A stretch of 64,000 nt of DNA from Roseicyclus mahoneyensis (GCF_003148775.1 NZ_QGGW01000004.1:62001-126000), one strand, 5' to 3'. Numbered from the stretch's first letter, positions 25,861 through 34,713 are shown. The notes: generated from the sequence alone by a model not told the origin. Made by a program: numbers and translations.

Positions 25861-26846
25861 GACCGCGCGCCCATGCGACGGAGGGTGATTTTCTCGATCA
25901 CGCCCAGCAAGATCACCAGCGCCGCCGCACAGATCGCGGCCATGAAGAGGGCCGACCAGATCTGGATCGTCTGGCCGTAATAGCTGCCCGTCAGCAGCCG
26001 CGCGCCAAGGCCGAAACGCGCCCCCGTGGGCAATTCAGCCACGATCGTGCCCACAAGCGCGGCGGCGATCGACACCTTGAGCGAGGTGAAGAGGAACGGC
26101 ACCGAGGCGGGAAGGCGCAGTTTCCACAAGGTCTGGCTGCGGCTTGCTGAATAGGTGCGCATCAGGTCCAGATCGGTCGCCTGCGGGCTGCGCAACCCTG
26201 CGACCATGCCGACGACCACCGGAAAAAAGCTGAGATAGGAGGAAATCAGCGCCTTGGGCACCAGAAGCTTGGTATCCTCGCTGATCCATCCTGCGCTGAC
26301 CGCGCTGTTCAGCGCGGGCAGGTTCGAGACCACCACCACGATGATCGGCGCGATGGCAAGGATCGGGATCGTCTGGCTGGCGATGGCCCAGGGCATCACG
26401 CTCATGTCCATGGCGCGGCTGTGCACGATGCCTATGGCCAGCAAGATGCCAAGAAAGCTGCCGATGCCAAAACCGAGGATGGTGGGCCATAGCGTGTGAT
26501 AGGCGTGAAAGATAAGGTTGCGGGGGTTGCCCTGCATCTGGCCGCGGCGTTCGCGCATCACGGGCTCGCCCACGGTGGTGTTCCAGATCTCGGCGAAAAC
26601 CTGATGGGGGGCGGGCAGGACGGGGCGTTCCTGGGTCATCGCGGCCGTCAGGATTTCCGCTTGCGTCATCTCGAGGCCCTGCCGCTGGATCTGGTCCAGC
26701 GTCCAGGCGCGGTTCATCATCACGCTGGCCGCATACCAGATGGCGACAATCGCCAGAACGACCGTCAGCACCGGAACCACGGCACCCGTCAGCGCCGAAA
26801 TCGCGCCGAGCCCGCGCGGGCGGGCAATGTCGGCGGCGGCTGTCAT
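25857..26846 (-). CDS. ABC transporter permease (pyrimidine operon, second of two)
   Basis: 329 residues, paralogous to its neighbour: the EAA-type loop reads MRTYSASRSQTLWKLRLP. The N-terminus has a helix (GAVVPVLTVVLAIVAIWYAASVMM), then a roughly 75-residue region before the core helices. Both ends overlap neighbours by four bases (with the DMT-like gene at 26843 and the other permease at 25857), implying coupled translation. Confidence 0.92.
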   Translation of the reverse strand: MTAAADIARPRGLGAISALTGAVVPVLTVVLAIVAIWYAASVMMNRAWTLDQIQRQGLEMTQAEILTAAMTQERPVLPAPHQVFAEIWNTTVGEPVMRERRGQMQGNPRNLIFHAYHTLWPTILGFGIGSFLGILLAIGIVHSRAMDMSVMPWAIASQTIPILAIAPIIVVVVSNLPALNSAVSAGWISEDTKLLVPKALISSYLSFFPVVVGMVAGLRSPQATDLDLMRTYSASRSQTLWKLRLPASVPFLFTSLKVSIAAALVGTIVAELPTGARFGLGARLLTGSYYGQTIQIWSALFMAAICAAALVILLGVIEKITLRRMGARS

Positions 26847-27178
26847 CCCTGCCCCCTCTGCGGCCAGACGATCAGCGCAACCGCGACAATACCCAGCGCA
26901 AGCCCCGCCAATTGCTGGCCGGTCGGGCGTTCGCCGAAGACCGTCAGGCCAACGGCGCTGGCCAGCACCAGTTGCAGCACGGCCGAGACCGAGATCGCCA
27001 CGGCCATCCCCGTTTCGCGCATCAGCCGCACCATCATCAGATTGCCCAGCGTATAGAGGCAGAGCGCGATCAGAAGCACCCAGAGCTTGGGCTGGTCGAC
27101 GTAGTGGCGCAGGGTCGCGCTGGCGGTCAGGAACACCAGCATCGCGCCGCCAAGCCAGAGAGACAGCCCGCCGCTCAT
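26843..27178 (-). CDS. Four-helix DMT/EamA-like small membrane protein
   Basis: 111 residues with four hydrophobic helices: LSLWLGGAMLVFLTASATL, LWVLLIALCLYTLGNLMMV, VAISVSAVLQLVLASAVGLTVFGERP and GLALGIVAVALIVWP. The FGERPTGQQLAGLALG stretch is the typical end of an EamA/SMR-type repeat, so it looks like a half-size drug/metabolite transporter that would have to dimerise. It lies inside an ABC importer operon, overlapping the permease gene and 9 bp after the ATPase gene. Why an importer operon contains it is unknown. Confidence 0.82.
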   Translation of the reverse strand: MSGGLSLWLGGAMLVFLTASATLRHYVDQPKLWVLLIALCLYTLGNLMMVRLMRETGMAVAISVSAVLQLVLASAVGLTVFGERPTGQQLAGLALGIVAVALIVWPQRGQG

Positions 27179-27187
27179 GCGCGCCCC

Positions 27188-28009
27188 TCAGTCGTCATAG
27201 GCATGGCCCGCGCGCAGCCCCTCGCGGACGCGGTGGGCGATGGCCAGAAATTCGGGCGTGTCGCGGATGTCGAGCGGGCGCTCACGCGGCAGGTCGCTTT
27301 CGATCACATCGGTGATGCGGCCCGGGCGCGGGCTCATCACGACGATTTTCGTCGAGAGGTAAACAGCCTCGGGAATCGAATGGGTGACGAAGCCGATGGT
27401 CTTTTCCGTCCGCGCCCATAGCTTGAGAAGCTGTTCGTTCAGATGGTCGCGCACGATCTCGTCCAGCGCACCGAACGGTTCGTCCATCAGGAGGATGTCG
27501 GCGTCAAAGGCCAGCGCGCGGGCGATGGAGGCGCGTTGCTGCATGCCGCCCGACAACTGCCAAGGGAATTTCTTGCCGAACCCTTCCAGATCAACTAGTT
27601 GCAAGACGTTCTTCACGCGCTTGTCTTGCTCGGCCCGGTCGAAGCCCATGATCTCCAGCGGCAGGGCGATGTTCTTTTCGATGGTCCGCCACGGGTAGAG
27701 GCCAGCGGCCTGAAAGACATAGCCATAGGCCCGGCTCAACCGCGCCTCTTCGGGCGTCATGCCGTTGACGGTGATGGAGCCGCCCGTGGGCTGTTCCAGC
27801 GCCGCGATGACGCGCAGAAAGGTGGTCTTGCCGCAGCCCGAGGGGCCGATGAAGCTGACAAACTCGCCCTTGTCGATGGTCAGCGACACATTGCTGAGCG
27901 CTTGCACCGCCCCATCGGCAGTCTGAAAGACAAGATCGAGGTTTTTCGCCGCGATCACAGGCCTTTGCGGGGCTGCACCGGTGTGGATAAAGCGCGCGGG
28001 TTCAGCCAT
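27188..28009 (-). CDS. ABC transporter ATP-binding protein (pyrimidine operon)
   Basis: 273-residue ATPase of the NrtD/SsuB/TauB group. Walker A GPSGCGKTT, Q-loop region VFQAAGLYPWR, signature LSGGMQQR, Walker B ILLMDEPFGALDE, and switch histidine FVTHSIPEA are all intact. It energises the two adjacent permeases. ATG 28009 overlaps the dihydropyrimidinase stop (ATGA), which fixes the start; the N-terminal extension MAEPARFIHTGAAPQRP precedes the core domain. Confidence 0.95.
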   Translation of the reverse strand: MAEPARFIHTGAAPQRPVIAAKNLDLVFQTADGAVQALSNVSLTIDKGEFVSFIGPSGCGKTTFLRVIAALEQPTGGSITVNGMTPEEARLSRAYGYVFQAAGLYPWRTIEKNIALPLEIMGFDRAEQDKRVKNVLQLVDLEGFGKKFPWQLSGGMQQRASIARALAFDADILLMDEPFGALDEIVRDHLNEQLLKLWARTEKTIGFVTHSIPEAVYLSTKIVVMSPRPGRITDVIESDLPRERPLDIRDTPEFLAIAHRVREGLRAGHAYDD

Positions 28010-29463
28010 CACACCCCCGTCGCGGGGATGCCCGTCCGTTCCACCGGTCGCGGCGCGGTCAGCTCTTTCCACGTCGAAAGCGCGCGGTTCACCGTCCCGT
28101 TGCCGGGCCGTTTGACGAATTCACCATGGCCTTCTTTAGTGCGAATCTCGCCGTCATGCACCGCCACATGCCCGCGCGTCAGGGTAAAGCGCGGCAGACC
28201 CTTGACCTTGTGCCCTTCAAAGACGTTGTAGTCGATGGCCGATTGTTGCGCCCCCGCCGTGATCGTCTTTTCCTTTTCCGGGTCCCAGACCACGATATCG
28301 GCATCCGCCCCCACCAAGATCGCGCCCTTTCTCGGATAGCAATTCAGCACCTTGGCGATGTTCGTTGACGTGACCGCCACGAATTCGTTCGGCGTCAGCC
28401 GCCCCGTCGCAACCCCATGCGTCCAGAGCATCGGCATCCGGTCCTCAAGCCCCCCGGTGCCGTTGGGGATCTTGGAGAAATCACCGACCCCGTAGCGCTT
28501 CTGCTCGGTGGTGAAGGCGCAATGATCCGTCGCCACGACACTCAGCGACCCCGACATCAGCCCGGCCCAGAGGCTGTCTTGATGTTTCTTGTTGCGAAAG
28601 GGCGGCGACATCACGCGGCGGGCGGCATGGTCCCAGTCGGGGTGGAAATATTCGCTTTCATCCAGCGTCAGGTGCTGGATCAAGGGCTCGCCCCAGACCC
28701 GCTTGCCAAGGCTGCGCGCGCGCCGGATCGCCTCATGCGCATCCTCGGAGGAGACATGGACGACATACAGCGGCACACCCGCCATGTCGGCGATCATGAT
28801 GGCGCGGTTCGTCGCCTCCCCCTCGACCTGCGCGGGGCGGGAATAGGCATGCGCCTCGGGGCCGGTGTTGCCTGCGGCCAGCAGTTTCGCGGTCAACTCG
28901 GCCACCACATCGCCGTTCTCGGCATGGACCATGGCGATCCCGCCCAGTTCCGCCAAACGGTTGAACGAGGCGAACATCTCATCGTCATTGACCATGAGCG
29001 CGCCCTTGTAGGCCATGAAATGCTTGAAGGTGTTGATGCCCCGATCCTCGATCACGGGTTTCATCTCGTCGAAAACCTGCTCGCCCCACCAGGTCACGGC
29101 CATGTGGTAGGAGTAATCGCAATTGGCGCGACCGGCCTTGTTGTCCCACATCTTCAGCGCGTCGAGCAGCCCCTGACCGGGCGCGGGCAGTGCGAAATCG
29201 ACCACCATCGTGGTGCCGCCCGAAAGCGCTGCGCGGGTGCCGGATTCAAAGTCATCGGCGGAATAGGTGCCCATGAAGGGCATTTCCAGATGGGTATGCG
29301 GGTCGATGCCACCCGGCATGACGTAGCAGCCCGTGGCGTCCAGAACCGTGTCGCCCTTCAGGTCCGGCCCGATCTCGGTGATGCGCCCGCCCTCGATGCG
29401 GACATCGGCGGCATAGCTCAGGTCCGCCGTGACGACGGTGCCGCCCTTGATTACCGTGCTCAT
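28009..29463 (-). CDS. hydA: Dihydropyrimidinase
   Basis: Zinc amidohydrolase that opens 5,6-dihydrouracil or dihydrothymine to N-carbamoyl-beta-alanine or its methyl derivative; second step of reductive pyrimidine breakdown. 484 residues. GGIDPHTHLE gives the metal HxH, FKHFMAYKGALM contains the carboxylated lysine, VVHVSSEDA and VATDHCAF complete the active site. The start at ATG 29463 gives MSTVIKGGTVVTAD, the normal family start. It is flanked by the lipoprotein gene (29 bp gap) and the ABC ATPase gene (ATGA overlap). Confidence 0.96.
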   Translation of the reverse strand: MSTVIKGGTVVTADLSYAADVRIEGGRITEIGPDLKGDTVLDATGCYVMPGGIDPHTHLEMPFMGTYSADDFESGTRAALSGGTTMVVDFALPAPGQGLLDALKMWDNKAGRANCDYSYHMAVTWWGEQVFDEMKPVIEDRGINTFKHFMAYKGALMVNDDEMFASFNRLAELGGIAMVHAENGDVVAELTAKLLAAGNTGPEAHAYSRPAQVEGEATNRAIMIADMAGVPLYVVHVSSEDAHEAIRRARSLGKRVWGEPLIQHLTLDESEYFHPDWDHAARRVMSPPFRNKKHQDSLWAGLMSGSLSVVATDHCAFTTEQKRYGVGDFSKIPNGTGGLEDRMPMLWTHGVATGRLTPNEFVAVTSTNIAKVLNCYPRKGAILVGADADIVVWDPEKEKTITAGAQQSAIDYNVFEGHKVKGLPRFTLTRGHVAVHDGEIRTKEGHGEFVKRPGNGTVNRALSTWKELTAPRPVERTGIPATGV

Positions 29464-29492
29464 CGCATCTTTCCCCCGGTTTGGCGTATCGG

Positions 29493-29750
29493 TCAGGTCG
29501 TCGGCGCGCGGACGCAGATCATCCGGTTGTCGCGCGTCATCAGCGGCAGGAAGGTCGTTTCCACCCGCCCCTCGTAGCGGTACCAGTAGCAGCCGTCGCT
29601 TTCGATGCGGACCTGCGTCAGGTCCTGGTTCGGGGCGGCCAGCGCGCGCACCTCCTCGCTCAGCTCCTCGGTTTGCCCTTCCGGCGTGGTCGAAACACAG
29701 GCCGACAGGCCCAAGATCGCGGCAATACCCAGATAACGCATTACGTTCAT
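29493..29750 (-). CDS. Small lipoprotein of the pyrimidine operon
   Basis: 85 residues. The N-terminus MNVMRYLGIAAILGLSACVS is a lipoprotein signal with lipobox LSAC, so the mature protein is an approximately 67-residue lipid-anchored periplasmic domain with a second Cys pair candidate (DGCYWYRY and RMICVRAP). No family recognised. Its ATG overlaps the stop of the amidohydrolase gene (ATGA at 29747-29750), so it is translated as part of the operon. Function unknown. Confidence 0.8.
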   Translation of the reverse strand: MNVMRYLGIAAILGLSACVSTTPEGQTEELSEEVRALAAPNQDLTQVRIESDGCYWYRYEGRVETTFLPLMTRDNRMICVRAPTT

Positions 29751-30997
29751 TCAACAATCTCCGCGGTTTCCACGACGGCGTGGAACAATACATTGGCGCC
29801 GGCGGTCGCCCATCCGGGGCTGATTTCCTCGGCCTCGTTATGGCTCAACCCATCCACACACGGCGTCATGATCATCGTGGTCGGATAGAGGCGGTTGATC
29901 CAGCATGCGTCATGCCCCGCGCCCGACACGATGTCCATGTGGCTGTAACCCAACCGCGCGGCCGCGTCGCGCACGCGGGCGACCAGCGTCTCGTCAAAGG
30001 CAGGCGGGTCGAAGAAGCCCACGACCTCGGCTTTGAACTTCACACCCACCTCGGCGCAGACGGCGGGCGCGCGGGCGTTCAGTTCGGCCACCATCGTTTC
30101 AATGACCTCGAGAATATGGCTGCGGAAATCCACCGTGAAGACGATCTTTTCCGGGATGATATTGCGACTGTTTGGGTAGACATCGATATGGCCGATCGCT
30201 CCCACGGCATTGGGCTGGTGGCGCATGGCGATCTCGTGCACCAGCTCCGTCACACGGGCCAGCGCCCGCCCAGCATTGCGGCGCATGTACATCGGCGTGG
30301 AGCCCGTGTGCTGGCCCTTGCCCGTCACGGTGCATTCGATCCAGCGCAACCCCTGCCCATGGGTCACGACGCCGATATCCTTGCCCTCAGCCTCGAGGAT
30401 CGGACCCTGTTCGATGTGCAGCTCGAAAAACGCGTGCATCTTGCGCGCGCCGACTTTCTCGCTGCCCTTCCAGCCGATGCGCTTGAGTTCCTCGCCGAAT
30501 GTCAGGCCCTTGGCGTCGGTGCGCGCATAGGCCCAGTCCTGATCCAGAACGCCCGCAAAGACACCCGAAGCCAGCATGGCAGGGGCAAAGCGCGTGCCTT
30601 CCTCGTTCGTCCAGTTGGTCACGACGATGGGGTGCTTGGTCTTGATGTCGAGATCGTTGAGCGTGCGCACGACCTCCAGCCCCGCCAGAACGCCCAGAAC
30701 CCCGTCATATTTGCCGCCCGTGGGCTGCGTATCCAGATGGCTGCCGATATAGACCGGCAGCGCGTCGGGGTCGGTGCCGGGGCGGGTGGCGAACATGGTC
30801 CCCATCTCGTCCACGCCCATGGTCATGCCCGCCGCCTCGCACCAGCTTTGGAACAGCGCGCGGCCTGCCGCATCCTCATCGGTCAGGGTCTGGCGGTTGT
30901 TGCCGCCCGCCACGCCCGGCCCGATCTGCGCCATGTCCATCAGCGCATCCCACAGCCGTTCGCCGTTGATGGTCATGTTCTCGGCCGCGGCGGGCAT
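29747..30997 (-). CDS. Zn-dependent M20 amidohydrolase, probable N-carbamoyl-beta-alanine amidase
   Basis: Hydrolyses N-carbamoyl amino acids; in this context N-carbamoyl-beta-alanine to beta-alanine, CO2 and ammonia, the third step of pyrimidine reduction. 416 residues of the HyuC/AllC/beta-ureidopropionase group. Motifs: GSHLDTQPTGGKYDG (metal His/Asp), NWTNEEGTRF (metal Glu/catalytic Glu), GKGQHTGSTPM in the dimerisation domain, GAGHDA near the C-terminus. The start at ATG 30997 is supported by AAGGGGAAG just upstream. Allantoate or L-carbamoyl specificity cannot be excluded by sequence, but the operon favours the pyrimidine role. Confidence 0.93.
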   Translation of the reverse strand: MPAAAENMTINGERLWDALMDMAQIGPGVAGGNNRQTLTDEDAAGRALFQSWCEAAGMTMGVDEMGTMFATRPGTDPDALPVYIGSHLDTQPTGGKYDGVLGVLAGLEVVRTLNDLDIKTKHPIVVTNWTNEEGTRFAPAMLASGVFAGVLDQDWAYARTDAKGLTFGEELKRIGWKGSEKVGARKMHAFFELHIEQGPILEAEGKDIGVVTHGQGLRWIECTVTGKGQHTGSTPMYMRRNAGRALARVTELVHEIAMRHQPNAVGAIGHIDVYPNSRNIIPEKIVFTVDFRSHILEVIETMVAELNARAPAVCAEVGVKFKAEVVGFFDPPAFDETLVARVRDAAARLGYSHMDIVSGAGHDACWINRLYPTTMIMTPCVDGLSHNEAEEISPGWATAGANVLFHAVVETAEIVE

Positions 30998-31032
30998 GGC
31001 TTCCCCTTGATCCGGTGATGGACGGCGCGGTG

Positions 31033-32364
31033 TCAGTGCAGCCGCTTGAGAATGTCGCGCAAGGTGCCGAAGAGCGTGTCGATATGCGCCTTCTCGATGA
31101 TCAGCGGCGGCGACAGCGCGATGATGTCGCCCGTGGTCCGGATCAGCACGTTATGCTCGTAGGCGTCGAGGAAGGCGGTGAAGGCGCGCTTGGTCGGCTC
31201 GCCCGCGATGGGTTCCAGCTCGATGCCGGCGATGAGCCCCATGTTGCGGATGTCGATCACATGGGGGCAATCGCGCAAGGAATGCACCGCATCCTCCCAA
31301 TAGGACGCCATTCCGGCGGCGCGCTCGAACAGCCCTTCCTCGCGGTACAGCTCAAGCGTGGCAAGGCCCGCGGCGGATGCGATCGGGTTGCCCGAATAGG
31401 TGTAGCCGTGGAACAGCTCGATCATGTGCTCTGGGCCCTGCATGAAGGCCTCGTGGATCTCTTTGGTGGCCAGCACCGCGCCCATCGGGATCACGCCATT
31501 GGTCAGGCCCTTGGCGCAGGTGATCATGTCGGGCATCACCCCGAAATGGTCGGCGGCAAAGGGGCTGCCCAGACGGCCGAAGCCGGTGATGACCTCGTCG
31601 AAGATCAGCAAGATGCCGTGCTTGGTGCAGATCGACCGCAGCTTCTCCAGATAGCCCTTGGGCGGCATCAAGACACCGGTCGAGCCCGCCATCGGCTCCA
31701 CGATGCAGGCGGCAATGGTCTCGGGCCCGTGCAGCGCCACGATGCGCTCCAGCTCATCGGCCAGATGCGCGCCGTGTTCGGGCTGGCCGCGGGTGAAGGC
31801 GTTTTGCGCCGGCAGATGCGTGTGCGGCAGGTGGTCGACGCCGTTCAGAAGCGTGCCGAAGAACTTGCGGTTGTTGACGATTCCGCCCACCGAAATGCCG
31901 CCGAAGCCCACGCCGTGATAGCCCCGCTCGCGCCCGATCAGGCGGGTCCGCGTACCCTGACCTATGGCGCGCTGATAGGCGATGGCGATTTTCAGCGCCG
32001 TATCCACCGCCTCGGAGCCGGAATTGGTGAAGAACACATGCTCGAACGGCTCGGGCGCCATGTCGCGCAGCCGGTTGGCCAGCTCGAAAGCCTTGGGGTG
32101 GCCCATCTGGAAGGCAGGGGCATAATCCAGCTCGCCTGCCTGCTGGCGGATGGCCTCGACGATCTTGGGTCGGTTGTGGCCCGCGTTGCAGCACCACAGT
32201 CCCGCCGTGCCGTCCAGAACCTCGCGCCCGTCCGCCGTCTTGTAATGCATGCGGTCGGCCGAGACCATCATCCGCGGCGCCTTTTTGAACTGGCGGTTGG
32301 CGGTGAAGGGCATCCAGAACGCGGACAGATCGTTCGGCACCGGGTTGGATCGGTCAAGCGCCAT
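31033..32364 (-). CDS. Class III aminotransferase, probable beta-alanine--pyruvate transaminase
   Basis: PLP enzyme of the omega-aminotransferase family, 443 residues. N-terminal DLSAFWMPFTANRQFKKAPR is typical of beta-alanine:pyruvate aminotransferases; LIFDEVITGFGR and MITCAKGLTNG hold the PLP-contacting Asp and the Schiff-base Lys; TNSGSEAVDTALK binds phosphate. In the operon it would convert beta-alanine to malonate semialdehyde. No malonate-semialdehyde dehydrogenase gene is present in the window. First gene of the long leftward operon, with a RutR-type box 58 bp before its start. Confidence 0.93.
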   Translation of the reverse strand: MALDRSNPVPNDLSAFWMPFTANRQFKKAPRMMVSADRMHYKTADGREVLDGTAGLWCCNAGHNRPKIVEAIRQQAGELDYAPAFQMGHPKAFELANRLRDMAPEPFEHVFFTNSGSEAVDTALKIAIAYQRAIGQGTRTRLIGRERGYHGVGFGGISVGGIVNNRKFFGTLLNGVDHLPHTHLPAQNAFTRGQPEHGAHLADELERIVALHGPETIAACIVEPMAGSTGVLMPPKGYLEKLRSICTKHGILLIFDEVITGFGRLGSPFAADHFGVMPDMITCAKGLTNGVIPMGAVLATKEIHEAFMQGPEHMIELFHGYTYSGNPIASAAGLATLELYREEGLFERAAGMASYWEDAVHSLRDCPHVIDIRNMGLIAGIELEPIAGEPTKRAFTAFLDAYEHNVLIRTTGDIIALSPPLIIEKAHIDTLFGTLRDILKRLH

Positions 32365-32421
32365 GGCGGCAGTCCCTGTCTTGCCGGTCCGGTCGCGCGC
32401 CGCCGAACCCGTGTGTTGTTT

Positions 32422-32437
32422 TTGACCAAACGGTCAA
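32422..32437. promoter_or_regulatory. RutR-type operator
   Basis: TTGACCAAACGGTCAA is a perfect 6-bp inverted repeat with a 4-bp centre. It matches the published E. coli RutR consensus TTGACCANNTGGTCAA at 13 of 14 defined positions. It lies between the aminotransferase gene (58 bp away) and the TetR gene (about 200 bp), so it could control both directions. It is the strongest regulatory call in the window. Confidence 0.82.
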
Positions 32438-32641
32438 GGCCACGCTAGCAGAGGCGCCATACCAGTCAACGGCCTGTTCGGAACGATGACAGGATTGTCC
32501 GCGAGCAGGCGCGCAAAGACAAGGCAAATGATGCATGTCGGGGCATCCCTGCCCGACGCATGGGCGGCGCGCGAAACGTTCCGGGCGGCGGGTCCTGAAA
32601 CAGGGCTTGTGCGGCTCCGCGCCCGCGGGTCTGATGGTCGC

Positions 32642-33256
32642 ATGGGGCCGCAAAAGACACCACGCACCAAGATCCAGACCCGCAACCGCGAGACCATTCT
32701 CGAGGCCGCGCTCGAAGTGTTTTCCCAGCATGGCTTCCGCGGCGCGACGCTCGACATGATCGCGGTCGAGGCAGGCCTGTCGAAACCCAACCTGCTCTAC
32801 TATTTCCCGTCGAAGGAGGCGATCCATGTCGCGCTCCTGAGCCAATTGATGGACACCTGGCTCGACCCGCTGCGCGACCTCGACGCCGCGGGCGACCCGA
32901 TCGCCGAACTCCTCGCCTACGTCCGGCGCAAGCTGCAGATGAGCCGCGACTTTCCCCGCGAATCGCGGCTTTTCGCTAATGAAATCGTGCAAGGCGCGCC
33001 CCGGATGCAAGCGGCGCTCGCCACCGATCTCAAGGCGCTGGTGGATGACAAGGCGGCCGTCATCCGCGGTTGGGCCGAGGGCGGCCGCATCGCGCAGGTG
33101 GACCCCCATCACCTGATCTTCTCGATCTGGGCGCTGACCCAGCATTACGCGGATTTCGACGTGCAGGTCCGTGCGGTGCTTGGGCAGAACCGCGACCCCA
33201 TCGAGGAAGCCGCGCGTTTCCTGGACACGCTGTTCACCCGCCTTCTCGCGCCCTGA
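32642..33256 (+). CDS. rutR: TetR family regulator, RutR-like
   Basis: 204-residue repressor with an N-terminal TetR helix-turn-helix: RETILEAALEVFSQHGF, then GLSKPNLLYYFPSKEAI. The ligand domain is followed by a C-terminal LTQHYADF stretch as in RutR, the uracil/thymine-responsive regulator of pyrimidine use. Start ATG 32642 gives MGPQKTPRTKIQTRNRETIL, the typical family start; the frame is open 52 codons further upstream but that part is low-complexity. Position between the two pyrimidine units and the matching operators support the assignment. Confidence 0.88.
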   Translation: MGPQKTPRTKIQTRNRETILEAALEVFSQHGFRGATLDMIAVEAGLSKPNLLYYFPSKEAIHVALLSQLMDTWLDPLRDLDAAGDPIAELLAYVRRKLQMSRDFPRESRLFANEIVQGAPRMQAALATDLKALVDDKAAVIRGWAEGGRIAQVDPHHLIFSIWALTQHYADFDVQVRAVLGQNRDPIEEAARFLDTLFTRLLAP

Positions 33257-33265
33257 TCCCCTCAC

Positions 33266-33350
33266 CTTTCCAAAAATATGCTCGGGGGTCGCCATCGAAG
33301 CGCCATCGGTCCGAGTGACGATGGCGACCGAAGGGGCAGACAGCCCCCTC
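33266..33350 (+). repeat. Dispersed intergenic repeat, copy A (convergent rutR/preA gap)
   Basis: Core CTTTCCAAAAATATGCTCGG (33266-33285) is followed by GGG, an 11-bp inverted repeat (GGTCGCCATCG at 33287-33297 and CGATGGCGACC at 33319-33329), and a GGGGC-AGACA-GCCCC hairpin (33333-33347). The core and the terminal hairpin recur at 41.14-41.20 kb (inverted) and 48.83-48.91 kb. It may act as a transcription terminator between the two convergent genes. No other feature is seen in this 127-bp gap. Confidence 0.7.
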
Positions 33351-33383
33351 GCTCGGGTCGACGCGCAAAGCGCGGCGAAATTC

Positions 33384-34688
33384 CTATTCAGCCGCCTTGA
33401 TTGTCGCCGGATTGTTGGGATGCGTCGTCCAGTTGGCATAGGCGGGATCGACGGGCTTGCCGGTCCGGGGGTCCATGGCACCCGCGGGCATTTCCTCCAT
33501 CGTGATGCAGCCCTCGACGGGGCAGACATTCACGCACAGGTTGCAGGCGACACATTCGTCATCCATCACCTCGAACACCCGGTCGGGCGACATCGAAATC
33601 GCCTGGTGCGAGGTATCCTCGCAAGCCGCATAGCAGCGTCCGCATTTGATGCAGGCGTCCTGATCGATGCGCGCCTTGGTGACGTAGTTGAGGTTCAGAT
33701 ATTGCCAGTCGGTCACATTGGGCACCGCGCGCCCGATCAGGTCCGACAGGCTCATGCCGTGGCCGTCCAGATACTGCGACAGGCCCGATTTCATCTCTTC
33801 GACGATCTTGAACCCGTAGGTCATCGCCGCCGTGCAGACCTGCACGTTGCCCGCCCCAAGCGCGAGGAATTCGGCCGCGTCGCGCCATGTGGTGACGCCC
33901 CCGATCCCCGAAATGGGCATGCCCCGGGTTTCCGCGTCGCGCGCGATTTCCGCCACCATGTTCAGCGCGATGGGCTTGACCGCAGGCCCGCAATAGCCGC
34001 CGTGGCTGCCCTTGCCGTCGATCGAGGGCTCGGGGCTGAACGTCTCGAGATTGACGCTCGTGATCGACGAGATTGTGTTGATCAGGCTGACCGCATCCGC
34101 CCCGCCGCGCCTGGCCGCCCGGGCGGGGTAGCGGATGTCGGTGATGTTGGGCGTCAGCTTGACGATCACGGGCATGCGGGTGTTTTGCTTGCACCAGCGC
34201 GCGACCATCTCGATGTATTCGGGCACCTGCCCCACCGCGCTGCCCATGCCGCGTTCGCTCATGCCGTGCGGGCAACCGAAGTTCAGCTCGATCCCGTCCG
34301 CGCCCGTCTCCTCGACCAAGGGCAAGATCGCCTTCCACGCCGCTTCCTCGCAGGGCACCATGATCGACACGATCATCGCGCGATCCGGCCAGTCGCGTTT
34401 GACCTGCTTGATCTCGCGCAGGTTCACCTCCAGCGGGCGGTCGGTGATCAGCTCGATGTTGTTCAGCCCCAAAAGCCGCCGGTCCGCCCCCCAGATCGCG
34501 CCGTAGCGCGGGCCATTGACGTTGACCACCGGCGGTCCCGCCTCACCCAGCGTCTTCCAGACCACGCCACCCCAGCCCGCCTTGAAGGCGCGGACCACGT
34601 TGTATTCCTTGTCGGTCGGCGGCGCAGAGGCGAGCCAGAACGGGTTGGGCGATTTGATTCCCAGAAAGTCGGAGGTCAGGTCGGCCAT
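33384..34688 (-). CDS. preA: NAD-dependent dihydropyrimidine dehydrogenase subunit PreA
   Basis: Catalytic subunit that reduces uracil/thymine to the dihydro form. 434 residues. The FMN barrel carries NFGCPHGMSERGMG, whose Cys corresponds to the proton-donating Cys of mammalian dihydropyrimidine dehydrogenase. Two C-terminal [4Fe-4S] motifs are present, CIKCGRCYAAC and CVACNLCVNVCPVEGC. It works with PreT, encoded upstream in the same operon and separated only by the 176-aa gene. Confidence 0.97.
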   Translation of the reverse strand: MADLTSDFLGIKSPNPFWLASAPPTDKEYNVVRAFKAGWGGVVWKTLGEAGPPVVNVNGPRYGAIWGADRRLLGLNNIELITDRPLEVNLREIKQVKRDWPDRAMIVSIMVPCEEAAWKAILPLVEETGADGIELNFGCPHGMSERGMGSAVGQVPEYIEMVARWCKQNTRMPVIVKLTPNITDIRYPARAARRGGADAVSLINTISSITSVNLETFSPEPSIDGKGSHGGYCGPAVKPIALNMVAEIARDAETRGMPISGIGGVTTWRDAAEFLALGAGNVQVCTAAMTYGFKIVEEMKSGLSQYLDGHGMSLSDLIGRAVPNVTDWQYLNLNYVTKARIDQDACIKCGRCYAACEDTSHQAISMSPDRVFEVMDDECVACNLCVNVCPVEGCITMEEMPAGAMDPRTGKPVDPAYANWTTHPNNPATIKAAE

Positions 34689-34713
34689 GGCGCGTCTCCT
34701 TGGGGCTCGGGTC

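Noticed and set aside
23551-25980. 809-codon plus-strand open frame across the binding protein and permease genes
   Set aside because: Overlaps two clear minus-strand genes; translation is rich in Arg/His/Gly and shows no domain or ribosome-binding site.
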